This document shows, in pieces, positions 9,175 through 18,875 of a stretch of DNA of 64,000 nucleotides. This stretch comes from Burkholderia stabilis (GTDB lineage Bacteria; Pseudomonadota; Gammaproteobacteria; Burkholderiales; Burkholderiaceae): assembly GCF_001742165.1 (NCBI RefSeq), contig NZ_CP016442.1, forward strand, positions 2,480,001 through 2,544,000, read 5' to 3'. The notes under the pieces were generated by a model. The model did not search any database. It was not told the DNA's origin and worked only from the letters and a program-made list of their open reading frames with translations. Position 1 is the first letter of the stretch, and each line of letters begins with the position of its first letter. The translations under genes were made by a program, and so were the position numbers.

Positions 9175-11568
9175 TCAGTGGCCGCGGAACAGGTTCATGA
9201 TGTCCTGCTTTTCCTGCTCGTCGACATGCGGCACCGCCTCGTCGACGTTCTGCGCGGCCGGCGCCTGCGGCACGCCGACCGTCGACACGAAGCCGTGCCC
9301 CGGCGTGAAGTCGGCGAAGTACAACTCGCCGCCGAGCGATTCGACGCCGTCCGGCACCGTCGGCTTGAACTCGGGCACGCCCTTCAGCGCCGCGCCCATG
9401 TAGTCGATCCAGACCGGCAGCGACAGGCCGCCACCGGTTTCGCGATCGCCGAGGCTGCGCGGATTGTCGTAGCCGATCCACGCGATCGCGGCGAGCGTGT
9501 GCTGGTAGCCGGCGAACCACGCGTCGTGCGAGTCGTTCGTCGTGCCGGTCTTGCCCGCGAGGTCGGTGCGCTTCAGCACGTTGGTCCGCGCGCCCGTGCC
9601 GCGCTGCGCGACGCTCTGCAGCAGGCTGTTCATCACGTATGCGTTGCGCGCGTCGATCGCACGCGGCGCATTCTGCTCGGCGACGAGCGGCTGCGCGCGC
9701 GCGACGATCGCGCCATTCGGGTCGGTGACTTCGGCGATCAGGTACGGATTGACGCGGTAGCCGCCGTTCGCGAATACCGAATACGCGCCGGCCATCTGCA
9801 GCGGCGTGACCTGGCCCGCGCCGAGCGCCATCGGCAGGTAGGCCGGATGACGTTCGGCGTCGAAGCCGAAGCGGGTGATGTACTGCTGCGCGTACTTCGT
9901 GCCGATGTGGTTCAGGATCCGGATCGACACGAGGTTGCGCGAGCGCTGCAGCGCGGTGCGCATCGACATCGGGCCTTCGAAGCCGCCGCCATAGTTCTTC
10001 GGCTCCCACGGCTGGCCGCCCGTTTCGGCGGCGCTGAAATACAGCGGGCCGTCGTTGATCACGGTTGCGGGCCCAAGGCCCTTGTCGAGCGACGCCGAGT
10101 AGATGAACGGCTTGAACGACGAACCCGGCTGCCGCCACGCCTGCGTGACGTGGTTGAACTTGTTCTTGTTGTAGTCGAAGCCGCCGACGAGCGAGCGGAT
10201 CGCGCCGTCCTGCGGGACGATCGACAGGAACGCGCCTTCGACTTGCGGCAACTGCGTGATCGACCACTTGCCGGCGTCGTTCTTCACGACGCGGACGATC
10301 GCGCCGGGGCGGATGCGGCGGTTCGGCTGCGCATTGGCCGCCAGCGCGCCCGACGCGAACCGCAGGTTGTCGCCGTCGATCGTCGCATTGCTGCCGTCGA
10401 TGAACGCGACCGTGATCTGGCGAGGGCTCGCGGCGGTGACGACCGCGGCGATCAGCTCGCCGTTGTCGGGGTGCTCGAGCAGCGCATCGTCGATCGCCTG
10501 TTCGCGGTCGTCGGCGCCGGCCGGCAGCTCGATGAAGCCTTCCGGCCCGCGATAGCCGTGCCGGCGCTCGTAATCCATGATGCCCTTGCGCAGCGCGGTG
10601 TACGCGACCTGCTGGTCGGCGGAATCGATCGTCGTGACGACGTTGAAGCCGCGCGTGTAGGTTTCCTCGCGGTACTGCGCGTACATCATTTGTCGGACCA
10701 TTTCGGCGACGTACTCGGCGTGCACGCTGAAATCTCGGCCCGGGCCCTTGACGACGAGCGGCTGCGCGACGGCTTCGTCGTACTGCTCGCGCGTGATGAA
10801 GTTCAGCTCGAGCATCCGCTGCAGGATGTATTCCTGGCGCACCTTCGCGCGCTTCGGATTGACGACCGGGTTATACGCGGACGGCGCCTTCGGCAGCCCC
10901 GCGAGCATCGCCGCTTCCGCGAGCGTGATGTCCTTCAGGTCCTTGCCGAAATAGACCCGCGCGGCGCTCGCGAAGCCGTACGCGCGCTGGCCGAGATAGA
11001 TCTGATTCATGTAGACCTCGAGAATCTGATCCTTCGTCAGCGCGCGCTCGATCCGGTACGCGAGCAGCATCTCGTAGATCTTGCGCGTGTAGGTCTTTTC
11101 GCTCGACAGGAAGAAGTTGCGCGCGACCTGCATCGTGATCGTGCTCGCGCCCTGCGACGCGTGGCCGTTCGTCAGCGCGACGAAGCCGGCGCGGACGATG
11201 CCGGTGAGGTCGACGCCGCCGTGATCGTAGAAGCGCGCGTCCTCGATCGCGAGGATCGCCTTCTTGAGCGAGTCGGGCACGTCCTTGAAATGGACGACGT
11301 CGCGTCGCTCCTCGCCGAATTCGCCGATCAGCACGTGATCGGACGTGTAGATGCGCAGCGGCACCTTCGGGCGATAGTCGGTCAGCGCATCGAGCGACGG
11401 CATGTTCGGCCACGCGACAACGAGTGCGTAGCCGAGCACGAGGCCGCCGGCCACGACGAGGGCCACGCACATCGCGGCGAAGCCGAGCAGGACTTTTTGC
11501 CACCAGGGCCGCTTTTTCGGCTCCGGGGCAGGAGGCGGGGACGTAGGAGTCGTGGATTGCATAGGCAT
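9175..11568 (-). CDS. mrcA: Penicillin-binding protein 1A (bifunctional transglycosylase/transpeptidase)
   Basis: Polymerises and cross-links peptidoglycan on the periplasmic face. The 797-residue product has a cytoplasmic Pro-rich start, one membrane anchor (about 27-50), and a GT51 domain with catalytic E109 (IEDARFYDHGG) and GASTITMQ at 140-147. A transpeptidase domain follows with SSFK (S483, K486) and a KTGT motif in AGKTGTTNDS near residue 675. Length and domain order fit class A PBP1A. It is divergent from pilM, the same neighbourhood as ponA-pilM in many proteobacteria. The short tail ends in an acidic DEQEKQD stretch. Confidence 0.97.
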   Translation of the reverse strand: MPMQSTTPTSPPPAPEPKKRPWWQKVLLGFAAMCVALVVAGGLVLGYALVVAWPNMPSLDALTDYRPKVPLRIYTSDHVLIGEFGEERRDVVHFKDVPDSLKKAILAIEDARFYDHGGVDLTGIVRAGFVALTNGHASQGASTITMQVARNFFLSSEKTYTRKIYEMLLAYRIERALTKDQILEVYMNQIYLGQRAYGFASAARVYFGKDLKDITLAEAAMLAGLPKAPSAYNPVVNPKRAKVRQEYILQRMLELNFITREQYDEAVAQPLVVKGPGRDFSVHAEYVAEMVRQMMYAQYREETYTRGFNVVTTIDSADQQVAYTALRKGIMDYERRHGYRGPEGFIELPAGADDREQAIDDALLEHPDNGELIAAVVTAASPRQITVAFIDGSNATIDGDNLRFASGALAANAQPNRRIRPGAIVRVVKNDAGKWSITQLPQVEGAFLSIVPQDGAIRSLVGGFDYNKNKFNHVTQAWRQPGSSFKPFIYSASLDKGLGPATVINDGPLYFSAAETGGQPWEPKNYGGGFEGPMSMRTALQRSRNLVSIRILNHIGTKYAQQYITRFGFDAERHPAYLPMALGAGQVTPLQMAGAYSVFANGGYRVNPYLIAEVTDPNGAIVARAQPLVAEQNAPRAIDARNAYVMNSLLQSVAQRGTGARTNVLKRTDLAGKTGTTNDSHDAWFAGYQHTLAAIAWIGYDNPRSLGDRETGGGLSLPVWIDYMGAALKGVPEFKPTVPDGVESLGGELYFADFTPGHGFVSTVGVPQAPAAQNVDEAVPHVDEQEKQDIMNLFRGH

Positions 11569-11788
11569 ACCGGAAAACAGTCCCGCGATTATAGCTGCCC
11601 GGTAAGACCGGTCCTGACGCGAGGGACGCCCGTCGGAAAGCCGCAGGCTGATGTGCCTCCAGCATAGCCCGCGCGCGGCCGCCGCGAGCCGTTGCTGGCC
11701 GTTTGGCCGACTGTCGGCGGCGCGCGCCGCTTTGCAGAATCAAGCCTCGGAAACGCGACATGGGTCGCGACGATCGCGGGAGGCTGGG

Positions 11789-12713
11789 ATGGCGGGACGG
11801 TGGGTGGCGCGGTTTGCGCAGGGCAGGCACCGGTCGACGGGAATCGACGTCGGTGCGGACGAGGTGAGGGTGGTCGTGCTGAGCCGGCGCGGTCGTGTCG
11901 CGGAGGTGCGCATCGAAGGGCTCGAGCGGGAGCCGGTCGGGCTGGCGGGCGGGCCGGAAGACGCGCGCTGGGCGGCGGTCGCGCGCGGGCTCGCGGCGGC
12001 CGTGTCGCGGCTGTCGGCGGCGGATGTGCGGTGCGAGGCGCGCGGCGTGATGGCGTTGCATGATGACGAGATGCGCACCGCGACGCTTGATCTGGCCGGG
12101 CGTGACGACGTCGCGGACGCTGCGCGGCAGGCGGCCGAGCGCATCTCTGGGCTCGCGCCGGACAGCCTTGCGTTCGATTGGCGGCAGGACGGCGGCGCCG
12201 AGTCCGGCGAGATCGCGGTTGCCGTGGCGCCGCTGGCGCTGCTCGAGCGGCGGATCGACGTGGCCGCCCAGGCCGGTGTCGACCTGGCGGCCGTCGACGG
12301 TGAGTCGGCCGCCGCGTTGCGTGCGTTGCGCTACGCCGCGCAGTTCGAACTCGACGCGCAGGGCGCGTACGCGGCGCTCTGGTTCGGCGACTCGGGCGTG
12401 CACGGCTGGCGAATCGACGGACCGGTGGCCGCACCGGTGCTTGCGCTGTCGGGCGACGTGCCGGGGGGCGTTCTCCGATGCATTGCGCCGGTGTGCGCTC
12501 GGGGCCGTGCGTTGTGTCCTCGTGGCCGGGGATGAGCGGTGCATTGCCCGCTTCGGTACGTCCGTCGCCGATATCGGCGACCTGCTCGGCGCGGTTGCCG
12601 TGCCGTTCGATTGCATGGGCTGGAGCGGGCAGCCGTGTTCGCCAGACGGCATGCAGGGCGGCCCGGCATTCGCCGTCGCGTTCGGGCTGGCGTTGCGCGG
12701 GGTGTGGGAATGA
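11789..12713 (+). pseudogene. pilM: PilM-like type IV pilus assembly ATPase, frameshifted
   Basis: The start gives an actin-like PilM fold opening (STGIDVGADEVRVVVL). The frame runs to VPGGV and then stops at 12535 after 248 residues. Coherent PilM-like sequence continues in the next frame (FSDALRRCALGAVRCVLVAG, ending at 12713), and its stop overlaps the pilN start as ATGA. The switch falls at a run of six G (12463-12468); five G would give one open frame of 307 residues. PilM is the cytoplasmic ring component that holds PilN at the inner membrane. The cause could be a sequencing error, a real mutation, slippage or phase variation; the sequence alone cannot decide. Confidence 0.75.
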
Positions 12714-13357
12714 GGGCCGATCGCATGCCGGCAAGCCTGTCGTGGGCGGTGCCGGTCGATCGAGCCGGGCTCGGCGGCTTCAACCTGCTGCCGTACCGCG
12801 AGCGGCTGGCGCAGGCGTTGCGACGTCGCCGAGCCGTACAGTGCGGTACCGCGATCCTGCTCGGTGTGCTCGGCGCCGGCCTGTGGACGGGCGCAGCCAC
12901 GTGGTCGCGTTGGCGGGCGGACGCCGAGCGCGCAAGCGTCGAGACGCGGCTGCAGCAGTTGCAGCCACAGGTGGATGCCGCGACGCGCGCCGCCAATGCA
13001 GCCGCCGCCGTCACGCAGCGCGACGCGCGGGCTGCCGTGCTTGCCGCGCCTTATCGGCGTGTCGCAGGGCTGCTGGCGGCATTGACCCGGGCGCGCGACG
13101 ACAGCGTCCGGCTCGACGCGCTACGCATGACGTCGACCGGCGCCGTGCTCGAGGCGCGCGCCACCGGTTACCGGGCGGCTGCACGCTGGCTCGCCGGGAT
13201 GGCTCGCGAGCAGCGTGACTGGCGGTTCGACATGAATGCGTTGAAGCCCGCGTCCGATGGGCCCGTCACCACGGCCGGGATGCCGTTCCGGTTCTCGGTC
13301 CAGTTGCACTGGCGCGACGCGATGCCGTCGCGCAACGCATCGGGAGGTGACGCATGA
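12710..13357 (+). CDS. pilN: PilN-like type IV pilus inner-membrane protein
   Basis: The 215-residue product begins with a PilN-type motif (GGFNLLPYRERL, about 21-32). One transmembrane helix follows (about 43-62), then a coiled-coil stretch (RASVETRLQQLQPQVDAATR) and a small periplasmic alpha/beta domain. In characterised systems PilN's N-terminal peptide docks in PilM and its periplasmic part dimerises with PilO. The start overlaps the pilM stop, so translation is probably coupled to the restored pilM frame. A Met six codons in is an alternative start. Confidence 0.82.
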   Translation: MRADRMPASLSWAVPVDRAGLGGFNLLPYRERLAQALRRRRAVQCGTAILLGVLGAGLWTGAATWSRWRADAERASVETRLQQLQPQVDAATRAANAAAAVTQRDARAAVLAAPYRRVAGLLAALTRARDDSVRLDALRMTSTGAVLEARATGYRAAARWLAGMAREQRDWRFDMNALKPASDGPVTTAGMPFRFSVQLHWRDAMPSRNASGGDA

Positions 13358-14226
13358 CGGCGATCACGCATCGATCCGCGTCGCGCGGCCACGCGCGGCC
13401 GGGCGGCAGGCGGCGCGTGTCGCCTGCGGCTGCACATGCCGCCGGCTGCATGCTGGCGTTCGCGGCCGTGCTGGCGGGCGGCATTCATCTGGCGAATGCC
13501 GCCGACTGGAGCGGGCTCGCGCACGGTCGCGCATTGCTGGCGGCGGCGCAGGTACGTGCGGCCGACGCGCAACGCTTGCTCGCCGCCGCTCGGCCACGGC
13601 GCGATGCGCATCCGGCGCCGGCGCCGGCGCCGGCGCGCGACGATCGCGTGCCGCGTGCGCCGGAATGGGCCGCGCTGATGCTGGAGCTGGCCGATCTTGC
13701 CGCGTCGAGCGGGCTGCATCGCGTATCGATCGAACCGCAGCGCGCCGACGATGCGGCACCGGACGGCCGGCGCACGGTGCGCATCGTTGCGAGTGGCGAC
13801 TTTCGCGCGCTGTTGCGGATGATCGGCGGGCTGGCGCGCTTCCCGGTGCTGGCAGTGCCGTCGGCGCTGCGCATCGAGCAGGGCGTGCCGGCGGCGCGGG
13901 TGGAGATGTCTGTCGACGTGTTTCCGGCCCTGCCGGCCGCAACCGCGATGGCCGACACGGTGCCGGTTGCTGCGCCCGGCGCGGATCCGTTCGATGGGGC
14001 AGGCCTGTCCGCAGCGGATGATCAGGCGGCCCGCCTGGCCGGCACGATTCGCGATGCGCGTGCGGGTCTCGCGCTGTTCGACGACGGCGACGGCGCGTTC
14101 ACGGCCGTGGCGCCGGGGGAAGCGGTCGGGGCCGCGCGCGTCGTGCGTATCGAGCCGGCGGCCGTGACGCTCGCGACGGTGGACGGGGCGCACCGGCTCG
14201 TCCTGGACGGCGGAGGGCGGCCATGA
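13354..14226 (+). CDS. pilO: PilO-like protein with C-terminal PilP-like domain
   Basis: The 290-residue product overlaps pilN by ATGA. Residues about 26-50 form the single membrane helix, about 55-80 a coiled coil, and about 105-190 a PilO-type periplasmic fold (GLHRVSIEPQRA, then RIVASGDFRALLRMIGGL). A Pro-rich linker is encoded by four CCGGCG hexamers at 13612-13635. After residue 226 comes LAGTIRDARAGLALFDDGDG and then VGAARVVRIEPAAVTLATVD, which resembles the C-terminal beta domain of the pilotin-like lipoprotein PilP. No separate pilP gene is present before pilQ. The fusion reading is mine and rests on pattern, position and length. Confidence 0.7.
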   Translation: MTAITHRSASRGHARPGGRRRVSPAAAHAAGCMLAFAAVLAGGIHLANAADWSGLAHGRALLAAAQVRAADAQRLLAAARPRRDAHPAPAPAPARDDRVPRAPEWAALMLELADLAASSGLHRVSIEPQRADDAAPDGRRTVRIVASGDFRALLRMIGGLARFPVLAVPSALRIEQGVPAARVEMSVDVFPALPAATAMADTVPVAAPGADPFDGAGLSAADDQAARLAGTIRDARAGLALFDDGDGAFTAVAPGEAVGAARVVRIEPAAVTLATVDGAHRLVLDGGGRP

Positions 14227-15863
14227 TGAAGCGCCGATCGAAGTACGGATGCCGGGCACTTGCCGTCTGGGCCGGATTGACGGCGGCCGGCGCCAGCGCG
14301 TCATTGCCGCCGCTGCCGGCCGTCTGGCCTGCCGCGTCGATGGATGCACAGGTGCCAGGCCTGCCGCTGCCGCCGCGCATGGCCGACGACGCCGGCAACA
14401 CCGTATCGGCGGAGGCCGGCCCGCCGCCGTTCGATCAGGCGGCGCGCGCGGCGCTTCAGGCGCAAGCCGCTGCACCGGCACCCGGGCTGGAAGGGCCGCC
14501 GATCCCGTTGGCGCCGCCGGCGCGGATGAGCGATGCGGCGCGGCAACCCGGCGACGCGGACGACGCGCGGCGGATCTCGCTGAATCTGCAGGGCGTCGGG
14601 CTCGCGGCTGCGTTCGACGCGTTCGCGCGGTTCACGGGGCTCAATATCGTTGTCGGTGAGCAGGTACGCGGCACCGTCACATTACGTCTGAACAATGTCC
14701 GCTGGCGCGATGCATTCGATACGCTGCTCGACACGCACGGGCTCGCGATGTCGCGGCGCGGCAACGTGATCCGGGTCACGCCGGCGGCCGAACTGGCCGC
14801 GCGCGAACGCGAGCGTTTCGAAATGCATGCGCGGGCCGCCGATCTGGAGCCGCTCGAGAGCCGCACGTTCACGCTGCACTATCCGCGCGCGCAGGACGTC
14901 CAGCGGCTGCTGGCCGGCGCGACCGGCCAGCGCCTGCTGTCGAAACGCGGCGCCGCGGCGGCCGACCCGCGCATGAACCTGCTGTTCGTGACCGATCTTG
15001 CGCCGCGCCTCGTGCAGATCGCGGGTCTGATCGACGCGATCGACCGCCCGTCGCGGCAGGTCCGGATCGAGGCCCGCATCGTCGAAGGCGAACAGGGCTT
15101 CTCGCGCAATCTCGGCGCACGCGTCGCGCTGCGTGCGCAGGGGCGGCCGCCGTCGGGTGAGAGCGCTACATTCACCACCGACGCGCGCAACGCGCTCGAC
15201 CTCGCCGCGCGGCCGCTCGGCGGCTTCGAGGCGGCGACCGCCGGCTTCACGCTGTTCGCCGCGCCGCTCAGCCGCGTACTCGACGTCGAACTGAGCGCGC
15301 TCGAGGCGCAAGGGCGGGGCCAGATCGTTTCGCGGCCGCGCGTGGTGACTGCCGATCGCGTCAAGGCGATCGTCGAACAGGGTTCGGAACTGCCTTACCA
15401 GGCCAAGGTCGGCAACGGCGTGAGCGGCGTGCAGTTTCGCCGCGCGACGCTCAAGCTCGAGGTCGAGCTGCAGATCACGCCGGACGGGCGGGTGGTGCTC
15501 GACCTGGACGTGACGAAGGACAGCGTCGGCGAGCCGACGGCCGCCGGGCCCGCGATCCATACGAAGCACGTGCAGACGCGCGTCGAGGTCGAGAACGGCG
15601 GGACGGTCGCAATTGGCGGGATCTACGAGCAGTTGAGCCGGAACGATGTGACGCGCGTGCCGCTCTTGGGCAAAATACCGTTTCTGGGCGCGCTTTTCCG
15701 GCACCGCGCGCAGCGCGACCAGCGTAACGAACTGGTCGTCTTCATCACGCCGACCGTCGTCGATGCGCGCTGCGATGCGCTCGGCGCGGGCGACGCGGAT
15801 GTCGACAAAACGGGGCCGGAAGCCGCCGGCGCAGGCTCGACAAGGCAGCCGCTTTGCCAGTAA
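14223..15863 (+). CDS. pilQ: PilQ-like secretin
   Basis: The outer-membrane channel for a type IV pilus or related system. The 546-residue product has a signal peptide, a disordered Pro/Ala stretch to about 115, and an STN/N0-like domain ([20 protein letters not shown]). An N1-type domain follows, then the secretin domain, ending in [15 protein letters not shown] and [12 protein letters not shown]. It lacks room for the AMIN domains of longer PilQ proteins. It is the last pil gene before aroK, the classic pilQ-aroK-aroB order. The start overlaps the previous stop. Confidence 0.88.
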   Translation: MMKRRSKYGCRALAVWAGLTAAGASASLPPLPAVWPAASMDAQVPGLPLPPRMADDAGNTVSAEAGPPPFDQAARAALQAQAAAPAPGLEGPPIPLAPPARMSDAARQPGDADDARRISLNLQGVGLAAAFDAFARFTGLNIVVGEQVRGTVTLRLNNVRWRDAFDTLLDTHGLAMSRRGNVIRVTPAAELAARERERFEMHARAADLEPLESRTFTLHYPRAQDVQRLLAGATGQRLLSKRGAAAADPRMNLLFVTDLAPRLVQIAGLIDAIDRPSRQVRIEARIVEGEQGFSRNLGARVALRAQGRPPSGESATFTTDARNALDLAARPLGGFEAATAGFTLFAAPLSRVLDVELSALEAQGRGQIVSRPRVVTADRVKAIVEQGSELPYQAKVGNGVSGVQFRRATLKLEVELQITPDGRVVLDLDVTKDSVGEPTAAGPAIHTKHVQTRVEVENGGTVAIGGIYEQLSRNDVTRVPLLGKIPFLGALFRHRAQRDQRNELVVFITPTVVDARCDALGAGDADVDKTGPEAAGAGSTRQPLCQ

Positions 15864-15901
15864 GCTGCGCCACACCAGCAAGATTGAAGCAGAGGAAGCC
15901 G

Positions 15902-16456
15902 TTGCAAGCGCGGGACCCACATGCAAACGTATTTTTCGTCGGCCTTATGGGAGCGGGTAAGACCACCGTGGGCCGTGCGGTCGCGCGTCGTCTCGACAGG
16001 ACGTTCTTCGACTCCGACCACGAAATCGAGGCCCGCACGGGCGCGCGCATTCCGGTGATCTTCGAACTGGAAGGCGAGGCCGGGTTTCGCGATCGCGAAA
16101 CGCAGGTGATCGCCGATCTCACGCAGCGCGAGAACATCGTGCTCGCGACGGGCGGCGGCGCGGTGCTGCGCCCGGAAAATCGCGACTGCCTGAAAAGCAG
16201 CGGCATCGTCATCTACCTGCGCGCCAATCCGCACGATCTGTGGCTGCGCACGCGCAAGGACAAGAACCGCCCGCTGCTGCAGACCGAAGACCCGAAGGGG
16301 CGTCTCGAAGCGCTGTACGAAGTGCGCGACCCGCTGTACCGCGAATGCGCGGATTTCGTCATCGAGACCGGCCGTCCGTCGGTCAACGGTCTCGTCAACA
16401 TGGTGCTGATGCAACTCGAACTGGCGGGCGTCATCGCCAAGCCGCTACAAGCATGA
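15902..16456 (+). CDS. aroK: Shikimate kinase
   Basis: Phosphorylates shikimate at the 3-hydroxyl in aromatic amino acid synthesis. From a TTG start, preceded at good distance by AGAGGA, the product is 184 residues ([20 protein letters not shown]). A longer frame exists but adds residues atypical of the family. Visible motifs are Walker [13 protein letters not shown], the shikimate-binding DSDHEIE, R in GFRDRE, GGGAVL, and the lid arginine in KDKNRPLL. It overlaps aroB by ATGA. Confidence 0.95.
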   Translation: MQARDPHANVFFVGLMGAGKTTVGRAVARRLDRTFFDSDHEIEARTGARIPVIFELEGEAGFRDRETQVIADLTQRENIVLATGGGAVLRPENRDCLKSSGIVIYLRANPHDLWLRTRKDKNRPLLQTEDPKGRLEALYEVRDPLYRECADFVIETGRPSVNGLVNMVLMQLELAGVIAKPLQA

Positions 16457-17535
16457 TTACTGTCAACGTCGATCTGGGCGACCGCGCCTATCCGATTCAC
16501 ATTGGCGCCGGCCTGATCGGCCGCGCCGAGCTGTTCGCGCCTCACATCTTGGGTTCGTCCGTCACGATCGTCACGAACACGACGGTCGATCCGCTCTATG
16601 GCGACGCGCTGCGCGCGGCGCTCGCGCCGCTCGGCAAGCACGTGTCGACGGTCGTGCTGCCGGACGGCGAAGCCTACAAGAACTGGGAAACGCTGAACCT
16701 GATCTTCGACGGCCTGCTCACCGGGCGTGCCGATCGCAAGACGACGCTCGTCGCGCTCGGCGGCGGCGTGGTCGGTGACATGACGGGCTTCGCCGCCGCG
16801 TGCTACATGCGCGGCGTGCCGTTCATCCAGGTACCGACGACCCTGCTGTCGCAGGTCGATTCGTCGGTCGGCGGCAAGACGGGCATCAACCACCCGCTCG
16901 GCAAGAACATGATCGGCGCGTTCTACCAGCCGCAGGCCGTGATCGCGGACATCGGCGCGCTGACGACGCTGCCCGAGCGCGAACTGGCGGCCGGCATCGC
17001 CGAGGTCATCAAGACCGGCGCGATCGCCGATGCGGAATTCTTCGACTGGATCGAGGCGAACGTCGGCGCGCTGAACCGCCGCGAGCCGGCTGCGCTCGCG
17101 CACGCCGTGAAGCGTTCGTGCGAGATCAAGGCGAGCGTGGTCGCGGCCGACGAACGCGAAGGCGGTCTGCGCGCAATCCTGAACTTCGGTCACACGTTCG
17201 GCCACGCGATCGAGGCCGGGCTCGGCTACGGCGAGTGGTTGCACGGCGAGGCGGTCGGTTGCGGGATGGTGATGGCCGGCGACCTGTCGGTGCGGCTCGG
17301 CCTGCTCGACGAAGCATCGCGGCAACGCCTCGACGCGGTGATCGCGGCCGCACATCTGCCGACCCGCGCGCCTGCGCTCGGCGATGCACGCTACATGGAC
17401 CTGATGCGCGTCGACAAGAAGGCCGAGGCAGGTGCGATCAAGTTCATCCTGCTGAAGCGATTCGGCGATACGCTGATCACACAGGCGCCGGACGAAGCCG
17501 TGTTCGCTACACTGGCGCAGACGACGGCCCGCTAA
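16453..17535 (+). CDS. aroB: 3-dehydroquinate synthase
   Basis: Second step of the shikimate pathway: converts DAHP to 3-dehydroquinate using NAD and a metal. The 360-residue product has family length. Visible motifs are the NAD-binding [32 protein letters not shown], and metal ligands in [11 protein letters not shown] and HGEAVGCGM. It is translationally coupled to aroK and followed 41 bases later by dgt. Confidence 0.97.
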   Translation: MITVNVDLGDRAYPIHIGAGLIGRAELFAPHILGSSVTIVTNTTVDPLYGDALRAALAPLGKHVSTVVLPDGEAYKNWETLNLIFDGLLTGRADRKTTLVALGGGVVGDMTGFAAACYMRGVPFIQVPTTLLSQVDSSVGGKTGINHPLGKNMIGAFYQPQAVIADIGALTTLPERELAAGIAEVIKTGAIADAEFFDWIEANVGALNRREPAALAHAVKRSCEIKASVVAADEREGGLRAILNFGHTFGHAIEAGLGYGEWLHGEAVGCGMVMAGDLSVRLGLLDEASRQRLDAVIAAAHLPTRAPALGDARYMDLMRVDKKAEAGAIKFILLKRFGDTLITQAPDEAVFATLAQTTAR

Positions 17536-17576
17536 CGGCGGCCCGGATGCCCCGGCGCCCCTGACATGGAGGAGAC

Positions 17577-18785
17577 GTGAGCGAGACATCCAGCAGCACA
17601 CTGCCCGAGGCCAACCGCGCATCAGCCGCGCCGGTGGCCGAGCCGCCGACGCTGGCGGCGCTGGAAGCCCATCTCGCTCCGTATGCCGCACATGCGTTGC
17701 AGTCGCGCGGCCGCCGCTATCCGGAAACGCCGCCGGCGGCGCGCACCGAATTCCAGCGCGACCGCGACCGCATCGTCCATTCGACCGCATTTCGCCGGCT
17801 CGAATACAAGACGCAGGTCTTCGTCAATCATGAAGGCGACCTGTTCCGCACGCGCCTTACGCACAGCCTCGAAGTCGCGCAGATCGCGCGCTCGGTCGCG
17901 CGCAACCTGCGCCTGAACGAGGATCTCGTCGAAGCGATCTCGCTCGCGCACGATCTCGGCCATACGCCGTTCGGCCATGCCGGGCAGGACGCGCTGAATG
18001 CCTGCATGCGCGAGCACGGCGGTTTCGAGCACAACCTGCAGAGCCTCGCGGTCGTCGACGAGCTCGAGGAGCACTACGGCGCGTTCAACGGGCTGAACCT
18101 GTGCTTCGAGACGCGCGAAGGCATTCTCAAGCACTGTTCGCGCGAGAACGCGCGCAAGCTCGGCGCGCTCGGCGAGCGCTTCCTGCAGGGCCGCCAGCCG
18201 TCGCTCGAAGCGCAGCTCGCGAACATCGCGGACGAGATCGCCTACAACAACCACGATGTCGACGACGGGCTGCGTTCCGGCCTGATCACGATCGAGCAGC
18301 TTGCGGAAGTCGAGCTGTGGCAGCGCCACTACGAAGCGGCGCTCGCTGAATTCCCGCACCTCGAAGGCCGCCGCCTTGTGCACGAGACGGTGCGCCGCAT
18401 CATCAACACGCTGATCGTCGACCTGATCGACGAGACGATGCGCAATCTCGCGCGCGTCGCACCCGCGTCGCTCGACGATGTGCGTGCCGCGCCGCCGCTC
18501 GTGTCGCACAGCGAAACGGTCGCCGCGCAGGCGGCCGCCCTCAAGCGTTTCCTCTTCAAGAACCTGTATCGCCACTACAAGGTGATGCGCATGGCGAGCA
18601 AGGCGCAGCGCGTCGTCACCGGCCTGTTCGACGCGTTCATCGACGATCCGCGCCTGCTGCCGCCGCCGTACCAGTCGGACGACGCGGCGCAGCAGCCGCG
18701 TCTCGTCGCGCACTACATCGCCGGCATGACCGACCGCTTCGCGCTGAAGGAATATCAGCGCCTGTTCGTCATCAACGACAACTGA
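17577..18785 (+). CDS. dgt: dGTP triphosphohydrolase-like protein (HD domain)
   Basis: The family hydrolyses dNTPs to the nucleoside and triphosphate. The GTG start follows GGAGGAG. The 402-residue product shows the HD-domain metal site: [17 protein letters not shown], then [15 protein letters not shown], and the later [12 protein letters not shown] aspartate. It belongs to the shorter Dgt type 2 group, so substrate preference is uncertain. It is the end of the aroK-aroB-dgt run. Confidence 0.92.
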   Translation: MSETSSSTLPEANRASAAPVAEPPTLAALEAHLAPYAAHALQSRGRRYPETPPAARTEFQRDRDRIVHSTAFRRLEYKTQVFVNHEGDLFRTRLTHSLEVAQIARSVARNLRLNEDLVEAISLAHDLGHTPFGHAGQDALNACMREHGGFEHNLQSLAVVDELEEHYGAFNGLNLCFETREGILKHCSRENARKLGALGERFLQGRQPSLEAQLANIADEIAYNNHDVDDGLRSGLITIEQLAEVELWQRHYEAALAEFPHLEGRRLVHETVRRIINTLIVDLIDETMRNLARVAPASLDDVRAAPPLVSHSETVAAQAAALKRFLFKNLYRHYKVMRMASKAQRVVTGLFDAFIDDPRLLPPPYQSDDAAQQPRLVAHYIAGMTDRFALKEYQRLFVINDN

Positions 18786-18803
18786 CTGTCACAAACGATC
18801 ACT
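18786..18803 (+). promoter_or_regulatory. Possible PhoB half-site pair before ugpB
   Basis: CTGTCAC is followed three bases later by CGATCAC, resembling one complete and one degraded half of a Pho box, although the period is 10 rather than the usual 11. ugp operons are PhoB-controlled in E. coli, which is why the match is listed. It starts right after the dgt stop, about 90 bases before ugpB. Confidence 0.25.
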
Positions 18804-18875
18804 AGACTTCGCCGGTTCAATGGCGACGGGAATGTTGCACACGCTGTTGGTAACGTTTTCATGGGAGAGAGGTCG

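Noticed and set aside
9172..11667. An 831-codon plus-strand frame opposite mrcA
   Set aside because: Antisense shadow of PBP1A; rich in Arg, Asp and Val with no motifs.
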